The notes: generated from the letters alone by a model not told the origin. A DNA stretch of 64,000 bases from Mesonia aestuariivivens (GCF_019311235.1 NZ_JAHWDF010000001.1:337622-401621); one strand, 5' to 3'; positions 15,753 to 25,264 are shown, counted from the stretch's first letter. Numbers and translations: made by a program.

Positions 15753-17351
15753 ATGCCTTCAAATAGCCTAGTTTCGAAATCGTTTTCGTTATCTAAGTAC
15801 GGAATTAAAAAAGCAGCTGTTCATTATCAATTGTCTCCACAAGAATTACATCAAATTTCCATCAATAAAAATATGGGGGTTGAAACAGATTCTGGAGCTT
15901 TAGCTGTGAACACTGGAGAATTTACCGGTAGATCACCACAAGATCGTTTTATTGTAAAAGATAACGTAACTAAAGATAAAGTTTGGTGGGGGAATATAAA
16001 TATTCCTTTTGCTGAAGATAAGTTTGATGCACTTTATCATAAAATGATTACTTATTTAGCTGAAAAAGAATTGTATGTGCGTGATGCTTATGCCTGTGCA
16101 GATCAAGATTATCGATTAAATATTCGTGTGATTAATGAATTTCCATGGAGTAACATGTTTGCTTACAACATGTTTTTACGTCCAGAAGAAGAGGAGCTAG
16201 AGAATTTTCAAGAAGATTGGCTCATCGTTAATGCTCCAGGCTTTCATGCTAATCCAGATAAAGATGGAACTCGTCAGCATAATTTTGCCATTTTAAACTT
16301 TAGCAAAAGAATCGCTTTAATAGGCGGTACCGGATATACTGGGGAAATTAAAAAAGGAATCTTTTCAGCATTAAACTTTATACTTCCCGTAGCGAAAAAT
16401 GTTTTACCCATGCACTGTTCTGCCAATGTTGGAGAAGAGGGAGATACCTCAATTTTCTTTGGTCTTTCAGGAACAGGAAAAACAACTTTATCTGCAGACC
16501 CTAACCGTAAACTTATTGGTGATGATGAGCACGGCTGGACACCAGATAATAAGGTTTTTAATTTTGAAGGCGGTTGTTATGCTAAAGTAATTAACCTCTC
16601 AGAAGAAATAGAACCAGCTATTTATAAGGCTATAAAACCTGGCGCCATCCTCGAAAATGTAATTGTGAATGAACAAGGTAAGGTAGACTTTAAAAATGTT
16701 TCTATTACTCAAAACACTCGTGTAAGCTATCCTATAGATCATATCGATCATATTCAAATTCCATCTGTAGGCGAAAACACTAAAAATATTTTTTTCTTAA
16801 CGGCAGATGCATTTGGCGTTTTGCCTCCTATCAGTAAACTTAACCCAGGGCAAGCAGCTTATCATTTTATAAGTGGTTACACGGCAAAAGTAGCAGGAAC
16901 AGAAGAAGGAATTACAGAGCCAGTCCCTAGCTTTTCGGCTTGCTTTGGTGCTCCTTTTATGCCATTACATCCCACGAAGTATGCAGAAATGCTGAGTTCA
17001 AAAATGAAAGCATCTGGGGTAAATGTTTGGTTAGTAAATACAGGTTGGACTGGCGGTCCTTATGGTACGGGTTCTAGAATGAAGTTAACATATACACGAG
17101 CAATGATTACTGCAGCGATGAAAGGCGATTTAAATGAAGTAGGCTACCATACCCACCCTGTATTTGGTCTCGAAATGCCCAAAGAATGTCCACAAGTACC
17201 TAAAGAGGTATTAAATCCAAAATCAACTTGGGAGAATGAAGAAGCTTACCATAAGAAAGCTCATTTATTAGCCTCTTTCTTTAATGATAACTTTAAAAAA
17301 TATGAAGATAACGCTAATGATGAAATTTTAAAAGGAGGCCCCGTCGTTTAG
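15753..17351 (+). CDS. pckA: Phosphoenolpyruvate carboxykinase (ATP)
   Basis: Catalyses ATP-dependent conversion of oxaloacetate to PEP, the entry step of gluconeogenesis. The 532 residues match the family. Visible motifs are GEFTGRSPQDRF near 52-63 (substrate binding), HCSANVGEEGD with the metal ligands, the P-loop GLSGTGKTT at 237-245, and the kinase-2 segment LIGDDEHGW. NTGWTGGPYGTGSRM lies near the C-terminus. The ATP-type fold and the TGKTT loop exclude the GTP enzyme. It has its own promoter and a bidirectional terminator shared with hemD, so it is transcribed alone. Confidence 0.98.
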   Translation: MPSNSLVSKSFSLSKYGIKKAAVHYQLSPQELHQISINKNMGVETDSGALAVNTGEFTGRSPQDRFIVKDNVTKDKVWWGNINIPFAEDKFDALYHKMITYLAEKELYVRDAYACADQDYRLNIRVINEFPWSNMFAYNMFLRPEEEELENFQEDWLIVNAPGFHANPDKDGTRQHNFAILNFSKRIALIGGTGYTGEIKKGIFSALNFILPVAKNVLPMHCSANVGEEGDTSIFFGLSGTGKTTLSADPNRKLIGDDEHGWTPDNKVFNFEGGCYAKVINLSEEIEPAIYKAIKPGAILENVIVNEQGKVDFKNVSITQNTRVSYPIDHIDHIQIPSVGENTKNIFFLTADAFGVLPPISKLNPGQAAYHFISGYTAKVAGTEEGITEPVPSFSACFGAPFMPLHPTKYAEMLSSKMKASGVNVWLVNTGWTGGPYGTGSRMKLTYTRAMITAAMKGDLNEVGYHTHPVFGLEMPKECPQVPKEVLNPKSTWENEEAYHKKAHLLASFFNDNFKKYEDNANDEILKGGPVV

Positions 17352-17374
17352 GTGATTTTCAATAATTATAAATA

Positions 17375-17405
17375 AAAAAAGGGCATTTTTAAATGCCCTT
17401 TTTTT
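17375..17405. terminator. Bidirectional terminator between pckA and hemD
   Basis: AAAAAAAGGGCATTT and AAATGCCCTTTTTTT form a perfect stem with A and T runs on each side, so it can end transcription from both directions. Confidence 0.85.
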
Positions 17406-17411
17406 AAAGTA

Positions 17412-18158
17412 TTATTTCTTATTATGCTCTTTAATGTATTTTTCTAAGGCCATAGTCATAGAAGGTGTTTCTGGTGTTGGTGCTTTAATGTCTACAGTTA
17501 ATCCGTGTTCTTTTGCGGCTTTGATGGTAGAATTACCAAAAACAGCAATTCTGGTATTCTTTTGCTCAAAGTCTGGAAAGTTTTCAAATAAAGATTTAAT
17601 GCCACTGGGGCTAAAGAAAACAACTACATCATAGAAAACTTTTTCTAAATGAGATAAATCGCTAACTACAGTTCTGTAGAAAACTCCTCGCTTCCAAGTA
17701 ATACCAATTTTATCTAACTGTTTTGGGACAGCAGGTTTTAACATGTCTGAAGAAGGAAGTAAAAATTTTTCATTTTTATACTTTTTAACCAAAGGCATTA
17801 ACTCAGGAAAGGTTCTTTTACCTACATAAATTTTACGCTTTCGATACACCACGTATTTCTGTAAATAATAGGCGACAGCTTCGCTTTGGCAGAAGTATTT
17901 TAAAGAATCAGGAACCTTAAAACGCATTTCTTCTGCAATTCTAAAGAAATGATCTACTGCATTTCTACTGGTAAGTATAATGGCGGTGAAGTTAGATAAA
18001 TCGATCTTTTGCTGTCTAACTTCTTTAGAAGGTACTCCGTCTACGTGAATAAATGGAATAAAATCGATCTTTACTTTTTGTTTTTGTTCTAAATCGGAAT
18101 AAGGACTATTCTCTACCTTAGGTTCTGGTTGAGAAATTAAAATAGTTTTAACTTTCAT
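17412..18158 (-). CDS. hemD: Uroporphyrinogen-III synthase
   Basis: Closes hydroxymethylbilane to uroporphyrinogen III in haem and cobalamin synthesis. The family is poorly conserved, but the 248-residue length, the two-lobed alternation of alpha and beta segments, and the local signatures ILTSRNAVDHFF (about 61-72), FFSPSGIKSLFENF (about 182-195) and IAVFGNSTIKAAKEHG (about 204-219) fit well. It follows the DUF4271 gene with a 23-bp gap; this pair is common in Flavobacteriia and suggests co-transcription. No other haem genes are in the window. Confidence 0.88.
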   Translation of the reverse strand: MKVKTILISQPEPKVENSPYSDLEQKQKVKIDFIPFIHVDGVPSKEVRQQKIDLSNFTAIILTSRNAVDHFFRIAEEMRFKVPDSLKYFCQSEAVAYYLQKYVVYRKRKIYVGKRTFPELMPLVKKYKNEKFLLPSSDMLKPAVPKQLDKIGITWKRGVFYRTVVSDLSHLEKVFYDVVVFFSPSGIKSLFENFPDFEQKNTRIAVFGNSTIKAAKEHGLTVDIKAPTPETPSMTMALEKYIKEHNKK

Positions 18159-18181
18159 AGCGCTGTGTTTTTAGATCGAAA

Positions 18182-18847
18182 TCATTGTGCACTCGTAAAC
18201 ACTTTATACAAAATGAAATAAGGTGCGATTTCAAGAGTGCAAAGGTACAAAATAAAATAAAACCAATTACCTAAAACCAGCTTTTGCTGTTTTGAATAAT
18301 ACTTTAACAGTATTAAAATATTAGCTATGCCCCATATAGCGAAGATGATATAAGCAAAAATCATAGAATTTTGCCATTTATATATTAACATAATTAAAAA
18401 GGGTAACATTAAGAAAGACAGCAAATTTTTATAAGTGATTTTATAAAAAATGTAATTATCTAAAATTCGATGTATCGTGAAAACCTCTCCTATAATTTTT
18501 TCAATTAAATATTTCACCCCAATTAAAATGTTGTAACCCACTAAAATTTGGATATATAATAAATAAGAATTTTTAGTAATAGTAGTATTAGGTGTTAGTT
18601 TTAAAAAATAAAAAATAGCAAGAGAAATAACTAGACTATGCCCTATAAATAAAATAAAACTGAATAGATTAAACACAGATATGGTTCTTTTATGAGAGGT
18701 GAAATACTTATTAGAGATAAAAATTCTAAAAAAGTCTCGAAAGTCTTCTGTGAAGTATATTTTAGAAAAGGTGAGTAATAGCAAAATTGTAAATAGCACT
18801 ATGCTTACCCAGTCATTAGAAGAAAAAGAACGCGTTATCGCTTCCAA
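18182..18847 (-). CDS. DUF4271 family membrane protein
   Basis: The 221-residue protein has about six hydrophobic segments, with short loops containing NWVSIVLF near the N-terminus and GVKYLIEKIIGEVF in the centre. This is the pattern of DUF4271, a Bacteroidota family of unknown function usually encoded just before hemD. The promoter-like TAAATTTG on the minus strand lies 15 bp upstream of the ATG. DNA in this gene is very A/T-rich, as is common for membrane proteins here. Confidence 0.82.
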   Translation of the reverse strand: MEAITRSFSSNDWVSIVLFTILLLLTFSKIYFTEDFRDFFRIFISNKYFTSHKRTISVFNLFSFILFIGHSLVISLAIFYFLKLTPNTTITKNSYLLYIQILVGYNILIGVKYLIEKIIGEVFTIHRILDNYIFYKITYKNLLSFLMLPFLIMLIYKWQNSMIFAYIIFAIWGIANILILLKYYSKQQKLVLGNWFYFILYLCTLEIAPYFILYKVFTSAQ

Positions 18848-18861
18848 ATTATTTTTTTTGA

Positions 18862-18869
18862 CAAATTTA
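18862..18869 (-). promoter_or_regulatory. Predicted -7 element for the DUF4271-hemD pair
   Basis: TAAATTTG on the minus strand matches TAnnTTTG and lies 14 bp upstream of the ATG, implying a very short leader. Confidence 0.5.
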
Positions 18870-18915
18870 AAATTAAATAGCTAAAAAATTAGAAATAGGA
18901 GAGTTTAAAAATAAT

Positions 18916-18923
18916 TACATTTG
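18916..18923 (+). promoter_or_regulatory. Predicted -7 element for the GT2-dihydroorotase-DUF4296 operon
   Basis: TACATTTG matches TAnnTTTG and lies 16 bp before the ATG at 18940. Confidence 0.55.
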
Positions 18924-18939
18924 CTCAAAAATTGCACCC

Positions 18940-19668
18940 ATGTCGAGGCGGCTCGTAATTATACCTACTTATAACGAAATTGAAAATATTGAACGTATTT
19001 TACGTAATGTTTTTTCCCAAAGGGCGTCTTTTGATGTGCTTGTGGTAGATGATAATTCTCCCGATCAAACGGCAGAAAAAGTTAAAGAACTTCAAGCAGA
19101 ATTTTCAACACAGTTATTTCTTGAAATTCGAACCCAAAAATCAGGTTTGGGTACTGCTTATATTCATGGTTTTAAATGGGCATTAGCCAGAGATTATGCG
19201 TATATTTTTGAAATGGATGCAGATTTTTCACATAATCCTAATGATTTGATTAGGCTTTATAGTGCTTGTGTAAAGCAAGAAGCAGCTGTGGCTATTGGAT
19301 CACGATATTTAACTGGAGTAAATGTTGTTAATTGGCCCATGAATAGGGTTTTGATGTCTTATTTTGCTTCAAAATATGTGAAATTAATTACGAGAATGAA
19401 CATTCAAGATACTACCGCGGGTTTTGTGTGTTACCAAAGAGAAGTTTTAGAAGCTATTAATTTAGATAACATACAGTTTATAGGCTACGCGTTTCAAATA
19501 GAAATGAAGTTTAAAGCCTACTTAAGAAATTTTAAAATTGTAGAAGTTCCTGTTATTTTTACGAATCGTACAAAAGGAGAATCAAAATTAAGCGGTAATA
19601 TTATTTCTGAAGCCGTTTTTGGGGTGATTAAAATGAAAATTAAAAGTTTATTTGGCAAAGAGATATGA
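18940..19668 (+). CDS. Polyprenol-phosphate mannose synthase-like glycosyltransferase (GT2)
   Basis: The 242-residue cytosolic GT2 domain resembles dolichol/polyprenol monophosphomannose synthases, which make a lipid-linked sugar donor for extracytoplasmic glycosylation. Visible are VIIPTYNEIENIERIL at the N-terminus, VVDDNSPDQTAEKV near 36-49, the metal-binding MDADFSHNP near 99-107, and TTAGFVCYQREVL. No C-terminal membrane domain is present. The stop overlaps the dihydroorotase start by 4 bp (ATGA). The arrangement GT2, dihydroorotase, DUF4296 is common in Flavobacteriia and probably an operon of unrelated functions. Confidence 0.9.
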   Translation: MSRRLVIIPTYNEIENIERILRNVFSQRASFDVLVVDDNSPDQTAEKVKELQAEFSTQLFLEIRTQKSGLGTAYIHGFKWALARDYAYIFEMDADFSHNPNDLIRLYSACVKQEAAVAIGSRYLTGVNVVNWPMNRVLMSYFASKYVKLITRMNIQDTTAGFVCYQREVLEAINLDNIQFIGYAFQIEMKFKAYLRNFKIVEVPVIFTNRTKGESKLSGNIISEAVFGVIKMKIKSLFGKEI

Positions 19669-21008
19669 AAAAGATTTTAATTAAGAATGCTAATATTGTT
19701 AATGAAGGTAAAGTATTTGAAGGTGATGTGTATATCGAAAATGATATCATCGTTGAGGTTGCAGATAGCATTAGTGCAAAGTCTCAAGATGTTCAAGTAT
19801 ATGATGCAGAAGGCAAGTATTTGCTTCCTGGTGTAATCGATGATCAAGTTCATTTTAGAGAACCTGGTTTAACGCATAAAGAAGATATAGAACACGGTTC
19901 TAAAGCAGCTATTGCAGGTGGAATTACTTCTTTTATAGAAATGCCAAATACAATACCTCAAACCACTACAATAGAAAAGTTAGAAGAAAAATTCGCTATC
20001 GCAGCTGAAAAGGCTTATGCTAATTATTCTTTTATGTTTGGCGGTACTAACGATAATTTAGAGGAAATTAAAAAGGTTAACCCTAAAACTACAGCAGCTT
20101 TAAAGTTGTTTTTAGGCTCTTCTACCGGAAATATGCTTGTCGATGATGAAAAAGTTTTAGAGCAAATTTTTAAACATTCCCCCTTGTTAATTGCGGCGCA
20201 TTGTGAAGATGAGCAAACTATAAAAGATAACCTAGCCAAGTATAAAGAAGAATTTGGAGATGATATTCCTATCATTTATCATCCAGAGATTAGAAGTGAA
20301 GAGGCTTGTTACATCTCTTCTTCAAGAGCGGTAGCTTTAGCAAAAAAGACTGGCGCTAGACTTCATGTATTTCATCTTTCTACCGCAAAAGAACTAGCCC
20401 TTTTTAGCAATAAAAAGCCTTTAAAAGATAAAAAGATTACTGCAGAAGTTTGTATTCATCACTTATGGTTTAACAACGAACAATACAACGAGAAAGGAAC
20501 CCATATTAAATGGAACCCTGCAGTAAAAACGAAGAAAGATCAAGAAGCACTTTTTAAAGCATTGTTAGATGATAAATTAGATGTGATCGCGACAGACCAC
20601 GCTCCACATACTAAAGAAGAAAAAAATAATGTGTACACTAAAGCACCTAGTGGCGGGCCTTTAGTACAACATGCGTTACCAGCTATGTTAGAGTTTTATC
20701 ATAAAGGTAAAATCTCTTTAGAAAAAATAGTAGAGAAAATGTGTCATAATCCTGCTATTCTTTTTGAAATTGAAAAGCGAGGTTATATTAAAGAAGGCTA
20801 TAAAGCAGATTTAGTTTTAGTAGATCTAAATGCCCCTTGGACGGTACAAAGTGATAATATTTTATATAAATGTGGTTGGTCTCCTTTTGAAAAAACCACC
20901 TTTAGATCTAGAATCACACATACGTTTGTGAATGGTAAATTAGTGTATAAGAACTTTAAAGTTCTGGGAGTGAGAAATGCAGAACGACTAACTTTTGATA
21001 GGTCATGA
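19665..21008 (+). CDS. pyrC: Dihydroorotase (class I type)
   Basis: Zinc-dependent ring closure of carbamoyl-aspartate to dihydroorotate in pyrimidine synthesis. The 447 residues include the first metal block DDQVHFREPGLTHKED at 59-74, the AHCEDE segment near 183, and the C-terminal signature ATDHAPHTKEEK near 308-319. In the first block the canonical HxH reads Q-V-H; this substitution is, as far as I remember, typical of Bacteroidota dihydroorotases and not a defect. It is coupled by ATGA overlaps to the genes on both sides. Other amidohydrolases such as hydantoinases are less likely given the FREPG block. Confidence 0.93.
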   Translation: MKKILIKNANIVNEGKVFEGDVYIENDIIVEVADSISAKSQDVQVYDAEGKYLLPGVIDDQVHFREPGLTHKEDIEHGSKAAIAGGITSFIEMPNTIPQTTTIEKLEEKFAIAAEKAYANYSFMFGGTNDNLEEIKKVNPKTTAALKLFLGSSTGNMLVDDEKVLEQIFKHSPLLIAAHCEDEQTIKDNLAKYKEEFGDDIPIIYHPEIRSEEACYISSSRAVALAKKTGARLHVFHLSTAKELALFSNKKPLKDKKITAEVCIHHLWFNNEQYNEKGTHIKWNPAVKTKKDQEALFKALLDDKLDVIATDHAPHTKEEKNNVYTKAPSGGPLVQHALPAMLEFYHKGKISLEKIVEKMCHNPAILFEIEKRGYIKEGYKADLVLVDLNAPWTVQSDNILYKCGWSPFEKTTFRSRITHTFVNGKLVYKNFKVLGVRNAERLTFDRS

Positions 21009-21454
21009 AAAAGTTTTTTCTAAATAGTATATTTATTTTAACGATTGGCTTTTTATTTTCTTGCCAAAGCGTAGAAAATGCAAATCAGCCCGAAAATTTA
21101 ATTCCAGAAGATCAAATGGTCAATGTACTCACAGATCTTTTACGTTTAGATGCAGCAGAAGGGTACTCTACTATAGAATTTGAAAAAAGAGAAGTTACTA
21201 CCAAAGATTTAATATTTAAAAAATACAGTGTAGATAGTTTACAGTTTGCAAAAAGTACAGCTTATTACGCCGAAAACTTTAAATTAAATGAACGTATTTA
21301 TGATCGAGTTCAAGAACGATTAGAACATCAAAAAAATATTTACGATTCGCTCATTGAGGTAGAAAAAGATACCAACAAAGAATTGCAAAAAATAAATGAT
21401 GAAGTAAGAAAAGTAAGACTAAAAGAGGGAAGAATATTAGATACGATAAACTAA
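21005..21454 (+). CDS. DUF4296 lipoprotein
   Basis: The 149-residue protein has a lipoprotein signal (FLFSCQ, acylated Cys at 20) and a helical domain with the block LIPEDQMVNVLTDLLRLDAAEG, which identifies DUF4296, a Bacteroidota family of unknown function. The C-terminal third is charged and likely coiled (about 95-145). It overlaps dihydroorotase by 4 bp. Cys is followed by Q and S, without an acidic patch, so a periplasm-facing location is more likely than surface display. Confidence 0.85.
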   Translation: MKKFFLNSIFILTIGFLFSCQSVENANQPENLIPEDQMVNVLTDLLRLDAAEGYSTIEFEKREVTTKDLIFKKYSVDSLQFAKSTAYYAENFKLNERIYDRVQERLEHQKNIYDSLIEVEKDTNKELQKINDEVRKVRLKEGRILDTIN

Positions 21455-21463
21455 TCCTGATTT

Positions 21464-22474
21464 TTAGTGCGTAAGTTTAAAATAGTGAGCAGTTTTTGAA
21501 ATACTTTTTTTAATTGGAGTAAATTTAAAATCCAACTCTTTTTTAATTTTAGAATGATCATAATAAGATTTGCTAAAAGCTCCTTTAATAGCGTTTTTAG
21601 CAATTTCTTGATGCGTGTTGAACAGTTTTCTTCCTACGTATTGAAATAGCCAGCCTATAAAAACCATCCAAGGTTTTAGCTCTTTATCAGGAACTGGTCG
21701 GTCAAGTTCTTCTGCAATATTTTCTAAAACCTGCTTAAAAGAGCAACTTTCTGCCACCAATGTATATTGTTCATTTACAATAGAACTGTAGGTTAATAGC
21801 ACCATGGCCCTCGTAACATCTTCTACCGCGACAAAGCCTGTCACTAATGGCGGGTAAAACGAAAGTTTGTTATTTATTTTACTAAAAAGTATACCGCTAC
21901 CTGTGTTAAAATTTCCGGCACCAATAATAACGCCAGGATTTACCATCACTACAGGTAAGCCTTCTTGGCTAGCGCGCCAAACTTCCATTTCGGCTCCGTA
22001 CTTAGAGATAGAATAGTTGTTGTGCTCTGCTTCATTATTTCTAGGTGAATTTTCGGTGATTTTCTTACCGCCAAGTTCACTTCCTAATGCCGCAATAGAA
22101 CTTACATGGCAAAACTTTTTAATGTTTTTATAGAGCGATAGATTTACCACATTGGCGGTACCTTCAATATTTATTTTCCGAAGTAATTGGTAGTGTTTAG
22201 GGTTGTAAGAAATATACCCTGCGCAATGATAAACAAACTTAATTCCTTCAAAAGCATCTTCTAATTCGGGTACTTTGGTAATATCAGCTTGCACCCATTC
22301 AATTTTTTTTAATAGGGTTTCAGCTTCATTTCCTAACCTAAATTTTATAATTTCTTTTGTGGCTTTAATTTTACTTTTAGTTCTATATAAAGCTCTAATT
22401 TGGCTTTCTTGCAGCAGTAAATCTGCTAATAAATGAGAACCCACTAAACCGGTAGCACCTGTAACTAAAATCAT
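21464..22474 (-). CDS. NAD-dependent epimerase/dehydratase family protein (extended SDR)
   Basis: The 336-residue protein is an extended short-chain dehydrogenase. The cofactor motif GATGLVGS is at 6-13, a VYHCAGYISY segment at 81-90, and the catalytic pair Tyr154/Lys158 in YSISK. It resembles the dihydroflavonol-reductase/3-beta-HSD-like branch more than the sugar epimerases, based on the CAGYISY and VNPGVIIGAGN segments. The substrate cannot be told. It converges with the DUF4296 gene with 9 bp between and is divergent from tyrS. Confidence 0.88.
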   Translation of the reverse strand: MILVTGATGLVGSHLLADLLLQESQIRALYRTKSKIKATKEIIKFRLGNEAETLLKKIEWVQADITKVPELEDAFEGIKFVYHCAGYISYNPKHYQLLRKINIEGTANVVNLSLYKNIKKFCHVSSIAALGSELGGKKITENSPRNNEAEHNNYSISKYGAEMEVWRASQEGLPVVMVNPGVIIGAGNFNTGSGILFSKINNKLSFYPPLVTGFVAVEDVTRAMVLLTYSSIVNEQYTLVAESCSFKQVLENIAEELDRPVPDKELKPWMVFIGWLFQYVGRKLFNTHQEIAKNAIKGAFSKSYYDHSKIKKELDFKFTPIKKSISKTAHYFKLTH

Positions 22475-22643
22475 AAGGTAAAGATAAGAAACTGTTTAAG
22501 TTTTTTACTTTGTTTTACTAAGATATCTTCTTCTTCATTCTTAAAAAATGAAATTTTATAGAAGGAAAAAGTGACTTAAAAAGCTGAAAAATTATTTTAG
22601 CGAGTTTCAGGCTCTTGTAAATAGGAAAATTTTGAGTTTCTCC

Positions 22644-22651
22644 TATCTTTG
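22644..22651 (+). promoter_or_regulatory. Predicted -7 element for tyrS
   Basis: TATCTTTG matches TAnnTTTG. It lies 88 bp before the ATG, leaving a leader of about 80 bases in which I see no T-box or other riboswitch. Confidence 0.55.
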
Positions 22652-22739
22652 TAAATCTTAGTTATAATTGTAAGTGCTAAAATTTTAGTGGCAAACAATT
22701 GTATTTTAAATTGAAAAATAATATTAAAGACCTAAAATA

Positions 22740-24035
22740 ATGTCTAAAAATTTTGTTGAAGAATTAACGTGGAGAGGAATGTTACACGATGTAATGCCAG
22801 GAACCGAAGAGCATTTGCAAGAAGAAATGCGTTCTGCTTATATAGGCTTTGATCCTACTTCTGATTCTTTACATATAGGTAGTTTAGTGCCAATTATGGT
22901 GTTAGCGCATTTTCAAAGATGCGGACATAAACCTTACGCGCTTATTGGTGGAGCTACTGGTATGATTGGTGACCCAAGCGGAAAATCACAAGAGCGAAAC
23001 TTACTAGATGAAGAAAATTTAAGAAAAAACCAAGCAGGGGTTAAAAAGCAACTTTCTAAGTTTCTAGATTTTTCTGGTACAGAAGAAAACGGTGCTGTGT
23101 TAGTAAACAATTACGACTGGATGAAAGAATTTTCATTTTTAGAATTTGTGAGGCATGTAGGGAAGCACATTACTGTAAATTACATGATGGCTAAAGATTC
23201 GGTTAAAAAACGCCTTTCTTCAGAATCTAGTGAAGGCATGAGTTTTACAGAATTTACTTACCAACTGTTACAAGGTTATGATTTTCTTCATCTATATAAG
23301 ACAAAAAATTGTACACTTGAAATGGGAGGTAGTGACCAATGGGGAAACATTACGACGGGTACAGAGTTAATAAGAAGAATAGCTAGCGGAAAAGGCTATG
23401 CGCTAACTTCTCCTTTAATAACAAAAGCAGATGGTACTAAATTCGGAAAATCTGAAGGAGGGAATATTTGGTTAGATCCAGAGCGAACTTCACCTTATAA
23501 GTTTTACCAGTATTGGATTAATACCAGCGATGAAGATGCCGAAAAGTTTATTAAAATTTTCACTTTCTTAGAAAAAGAAGAAGTAGAAGGTTTGGTCAAA
23601 CAACATCAAGAAGCTCCACATACGCGTGTTTTACAAAAACGTTTGGCTGAAGAAATTACAGAAATGGTACATTCTAAAGAAGATTTAGAAAATGCTATTA
23701 AAGCTTCTCATGTGTTATTTGGAAAAAGTACTGCAGAAGATTTAAAAGGTCTTGATGAAAAAACTTTTTTAGATGTTTTCGACGGCGTGCCACAAGCAGA
23801 AGTTGCAACAGCTAAAATTGAAGCTGGCTTAGATATGATTGCTGCGCTTGCTGCAGAAACTAATTTTTTACCCAGTAACGGTGAGGCGAGAAGAGCGTTA
23901 AAAGCAAACTCGGTTTCTGTAAATAAAGAAAAGGTAAAAGAAGACTTTACCATAACCACAGCAGATTTAATTAATGATAAATATGTAATTATTAATAAAG
24001 GGAAGAAAAACACCTATATTATTAAAGCGGTTTAG
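22740..24035 (+). CDS. tyrS: Tyrosyl-tRNA synthetase
   Basis: Class I synthetase for tRNA-Tyr. The 431-residue length is that of the bacterial TyrRS. HIGS (HIGH motif) lies at 45-48 in [14 protein letters not shown], the tyrosine-binding segment [14 protein letters not shown] near 177-190, and the KMSKS equivalent KFGKS near 234-238. The C-terminal S4-like RNA-binding domain begins at about 365 ([19 protein letters not shown]). It has a single promoter and terminator. Confidence 0.97.
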   Translation: MSKNFVEELTWRGMLHDVMPGTEEHLQEEMRSAYIGFDPTSDSLHIGSLVPIMVLAHFQRCGHKPYALIGGATGMIGDPSGKSQERNLLDEENLRKNQAGVKKQLSKFLDFSGTEENGAVLVNNYDWMKEFSFLEFVRHVGKHITVNYMMAKDSVKKRLSSESSEGMSFTEFTYQLLQGYDFLHLYKTKNCTLEMGGSDQWGNITTGTELIRRIASGKGYALTSPLITKADGTKFGKSEGGNIWLDPERTSPYKFYQYWINTSDEDAEKFIKIFTFLEKEEVEGLVKQHQEAPHTRVLQKRLAEEITEMVHSKEDLENAIKASHVLFGKSTAEDLKGLDEKTFLDVFDGVPQAEVATAKIEAGLDMIAALAAETNFLPSNGEARRALKANSVSVNKEKVKEDFTITTADLINDKYVIINKGKKNTYIIKAV

Positions 24036-24058
24036 TTATTTAAAATTATAGAAAAGCA

Positions 24059-24088
24059 AAAGCCCGGTAATCACACCGGGCTTTCTAA
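24059..24088 (+). terminator. Rho-independent terminator after tyrS
   Basis: AAAGCCCGGT (24059-24068) pairs with ACCGGGCTTT (24075-24084) around a six-base loop. Confidence 0.8.
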
Positions 24089-24108
24089 ATAACTAACCAA
24101 TCTATTAT

Positions 24109-24191
24109 GAAAAAACTTTCATCTTAGCATATAATAAGACGAAGCAAAGCTTTACTAATTACAGAAAAACTTCATCTTAACATAAGAATAA
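24109..24191 (+). repeat. Imperfect direct repeat between tyrS and the LuxE-like gene
   Basis: Two copies of a roughly 28-bp sequence of the form GAAAAACTTTCATCTTA-CATA-AATAA begin at 24109 and 24164. The first is preceded by an ATG giving a six-codon frame (MKKLSS). Both are antisense to nothing and lie between convergent genes. Confidence 0.4.
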
Positions 24192-24202
24192 CAATTTTCA
24201 AA

Positions 24203-25183
24203 TTAGAGCACCATTAAGTTACAGCCTCTAACATCACTATGATCAAACCTTCCCAAGATTTCATAGCTATTTTCTCCAATTTTTTTTCCTAAATCTTGCG
24301 TCGCAATAAATGAGCAAGAATTTAAATTAGCGAGATCTATTACATTAATACCGCCAGTTTTACCTTCGGCTACATAACTTAAAGCATCTTCTGTATCTCT
24401 TATAAGAAGCTTCATGGTGTTTGGGCAATTAAAAACGCCTTCACCTTTAGAATAGGCTTGTGAGAGTAATTCTGTCATTCCATATTCCGAATGAATTTGG
24501 TCTACGCCAAAACCTTCTTTTAAAATTTCATGAAGTTCTGTTCTAATCATTTCTTTGCGTCTGCCTTTCATTCCGCCAGTTTCCATAACAATGGTGTTTT
24601 TTAATTGAAACTGTTCTCGTTCTACTAAATCTAGCAAAGCAAAAGAAACCCCAATAAGCAACACCTTTTTCCCTTCTTGCTCTAATTTTTTGAGTAATGT
24701 GGCTAGTTCTTCTAATTCATCTAAATAAAAACCACTTTCTGGGTGTTTACTTTTATGAATAAAATGGTTCGCCATGTAAATTAATGAAGAGCCTTTACGC
24801 TCTAAATAAGCAGGAAGTAGTGCTAAGGTGACATACTCTTCTATTGCGCCATAAAACCCCTCAAAAGCTTTGATAAAGCTTTTCTCATAGAGGTTAAGGT
24901 TGGTGACTAAATGTTTGCTTGTTAAGTTACCGGTGGTGCCACTGCTGGTAAAGGTTTCTTCTATATTTTTTGAAGAAGATAGAATTTGATGATTTTTAAA
25001 AAAATCTATGGGTAAAAACGGAATGTCTTGAAGTGTTTTTACGTGTTGAGGTTGAATATTTAAAAGCTTACAGAACTTTTGATATACCTCATTGTTTTGG
25101 TATTGAAATTGAAAAACCTGAAGACTTGTGTTTACAAAATCTGCTTCATTTTTAATGCCGAAAATTTGTTCTTCTAATTTCAT
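24203..25183 (-). CDS. LuxE-like acyl-protein synthetase/acyltransferase
   Basis: The 326-residue protein matches the LuxE/PaaK branch of adenylate-forming enzymes. The nucleotide-binding segment TFTSSGTTGNLTSKH is near residues 78-92, and the later block GMTELLSQAYS contains the family Y-G-M-T-E motif. LuxE activates fatty acids for the luciferase aldehyde cycle, but no luxCDAB genes are here. In Bacteroidota such stand-alone genes are common, and I would expect activation of a carboxylic acid for surface-polymer or lipid synthesis; that is inference. It has its own promoter and no operon partner. Confidence 0.85.
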   Translation of the reverse strand: MKLEEQIFGIKNEADFVNTSLQVFQFQYQNNEVYQKFCKLLNIQPQHVKTLQDIPFLPIDFFKNHQILSSSKNIEETFTSSGTTGNLTSKHLVTNLNLYEKSFIKAFEGFYGAIEEYVTLALLPAYLERKGSSLIYMANHFIHKSKHPESGFYLDELEELATLLKKLEQEGKKVLLIGVSFALLDLVEREQFQLKNTIVMETGGMKGRRKEMIRTELHEILKEGFGVDQIHSEYGMTELLSQAYSKGEGVFNCPNTMKLLIRDTEDALSYVAEGKTGGINVIDLANLNSCSFIATQDLGKKIGENSYEILGRFDHSDVRGCNLMVL

Positions 25184-25202
25184 TTGAATTTAAAAATTTC
25201 AG

Positions 25203-25210
25203 CAAAAATA
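25203..25210 (-). promoter_or_regulatory. Predicted -7 element for the LuxE-like gene
   Basis: TATTTTTG on the minus strand matches TAnnTTTG, 19 bp upstream of the ATG. Confidence 0.5.
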
Positions 25211-25217
25211 AGAAAAT

Positions 25218-25243
25218 AAAAAAGCGCCCGAGTAGGGCGCTTT
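25218..25243 (-). terminator. Terminator after the T9SS cargo gene
   Basis: AAAGCGCCC and GGGCGCTTT (25221-25229, 25235-25243) with a T run on the minus strand. Confidence 0.8.
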
Positions 25244-25264
25244 CAATATTATAAAAAGTTAAGC

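Noticed and set aside
19842..19890. Inactive dihydroorotase because of the missing first His of HxH
   Set aside because: The D-D-Q-V-H form is, as far as I recall, usual for this phylum, and the remaining motifs are intact.
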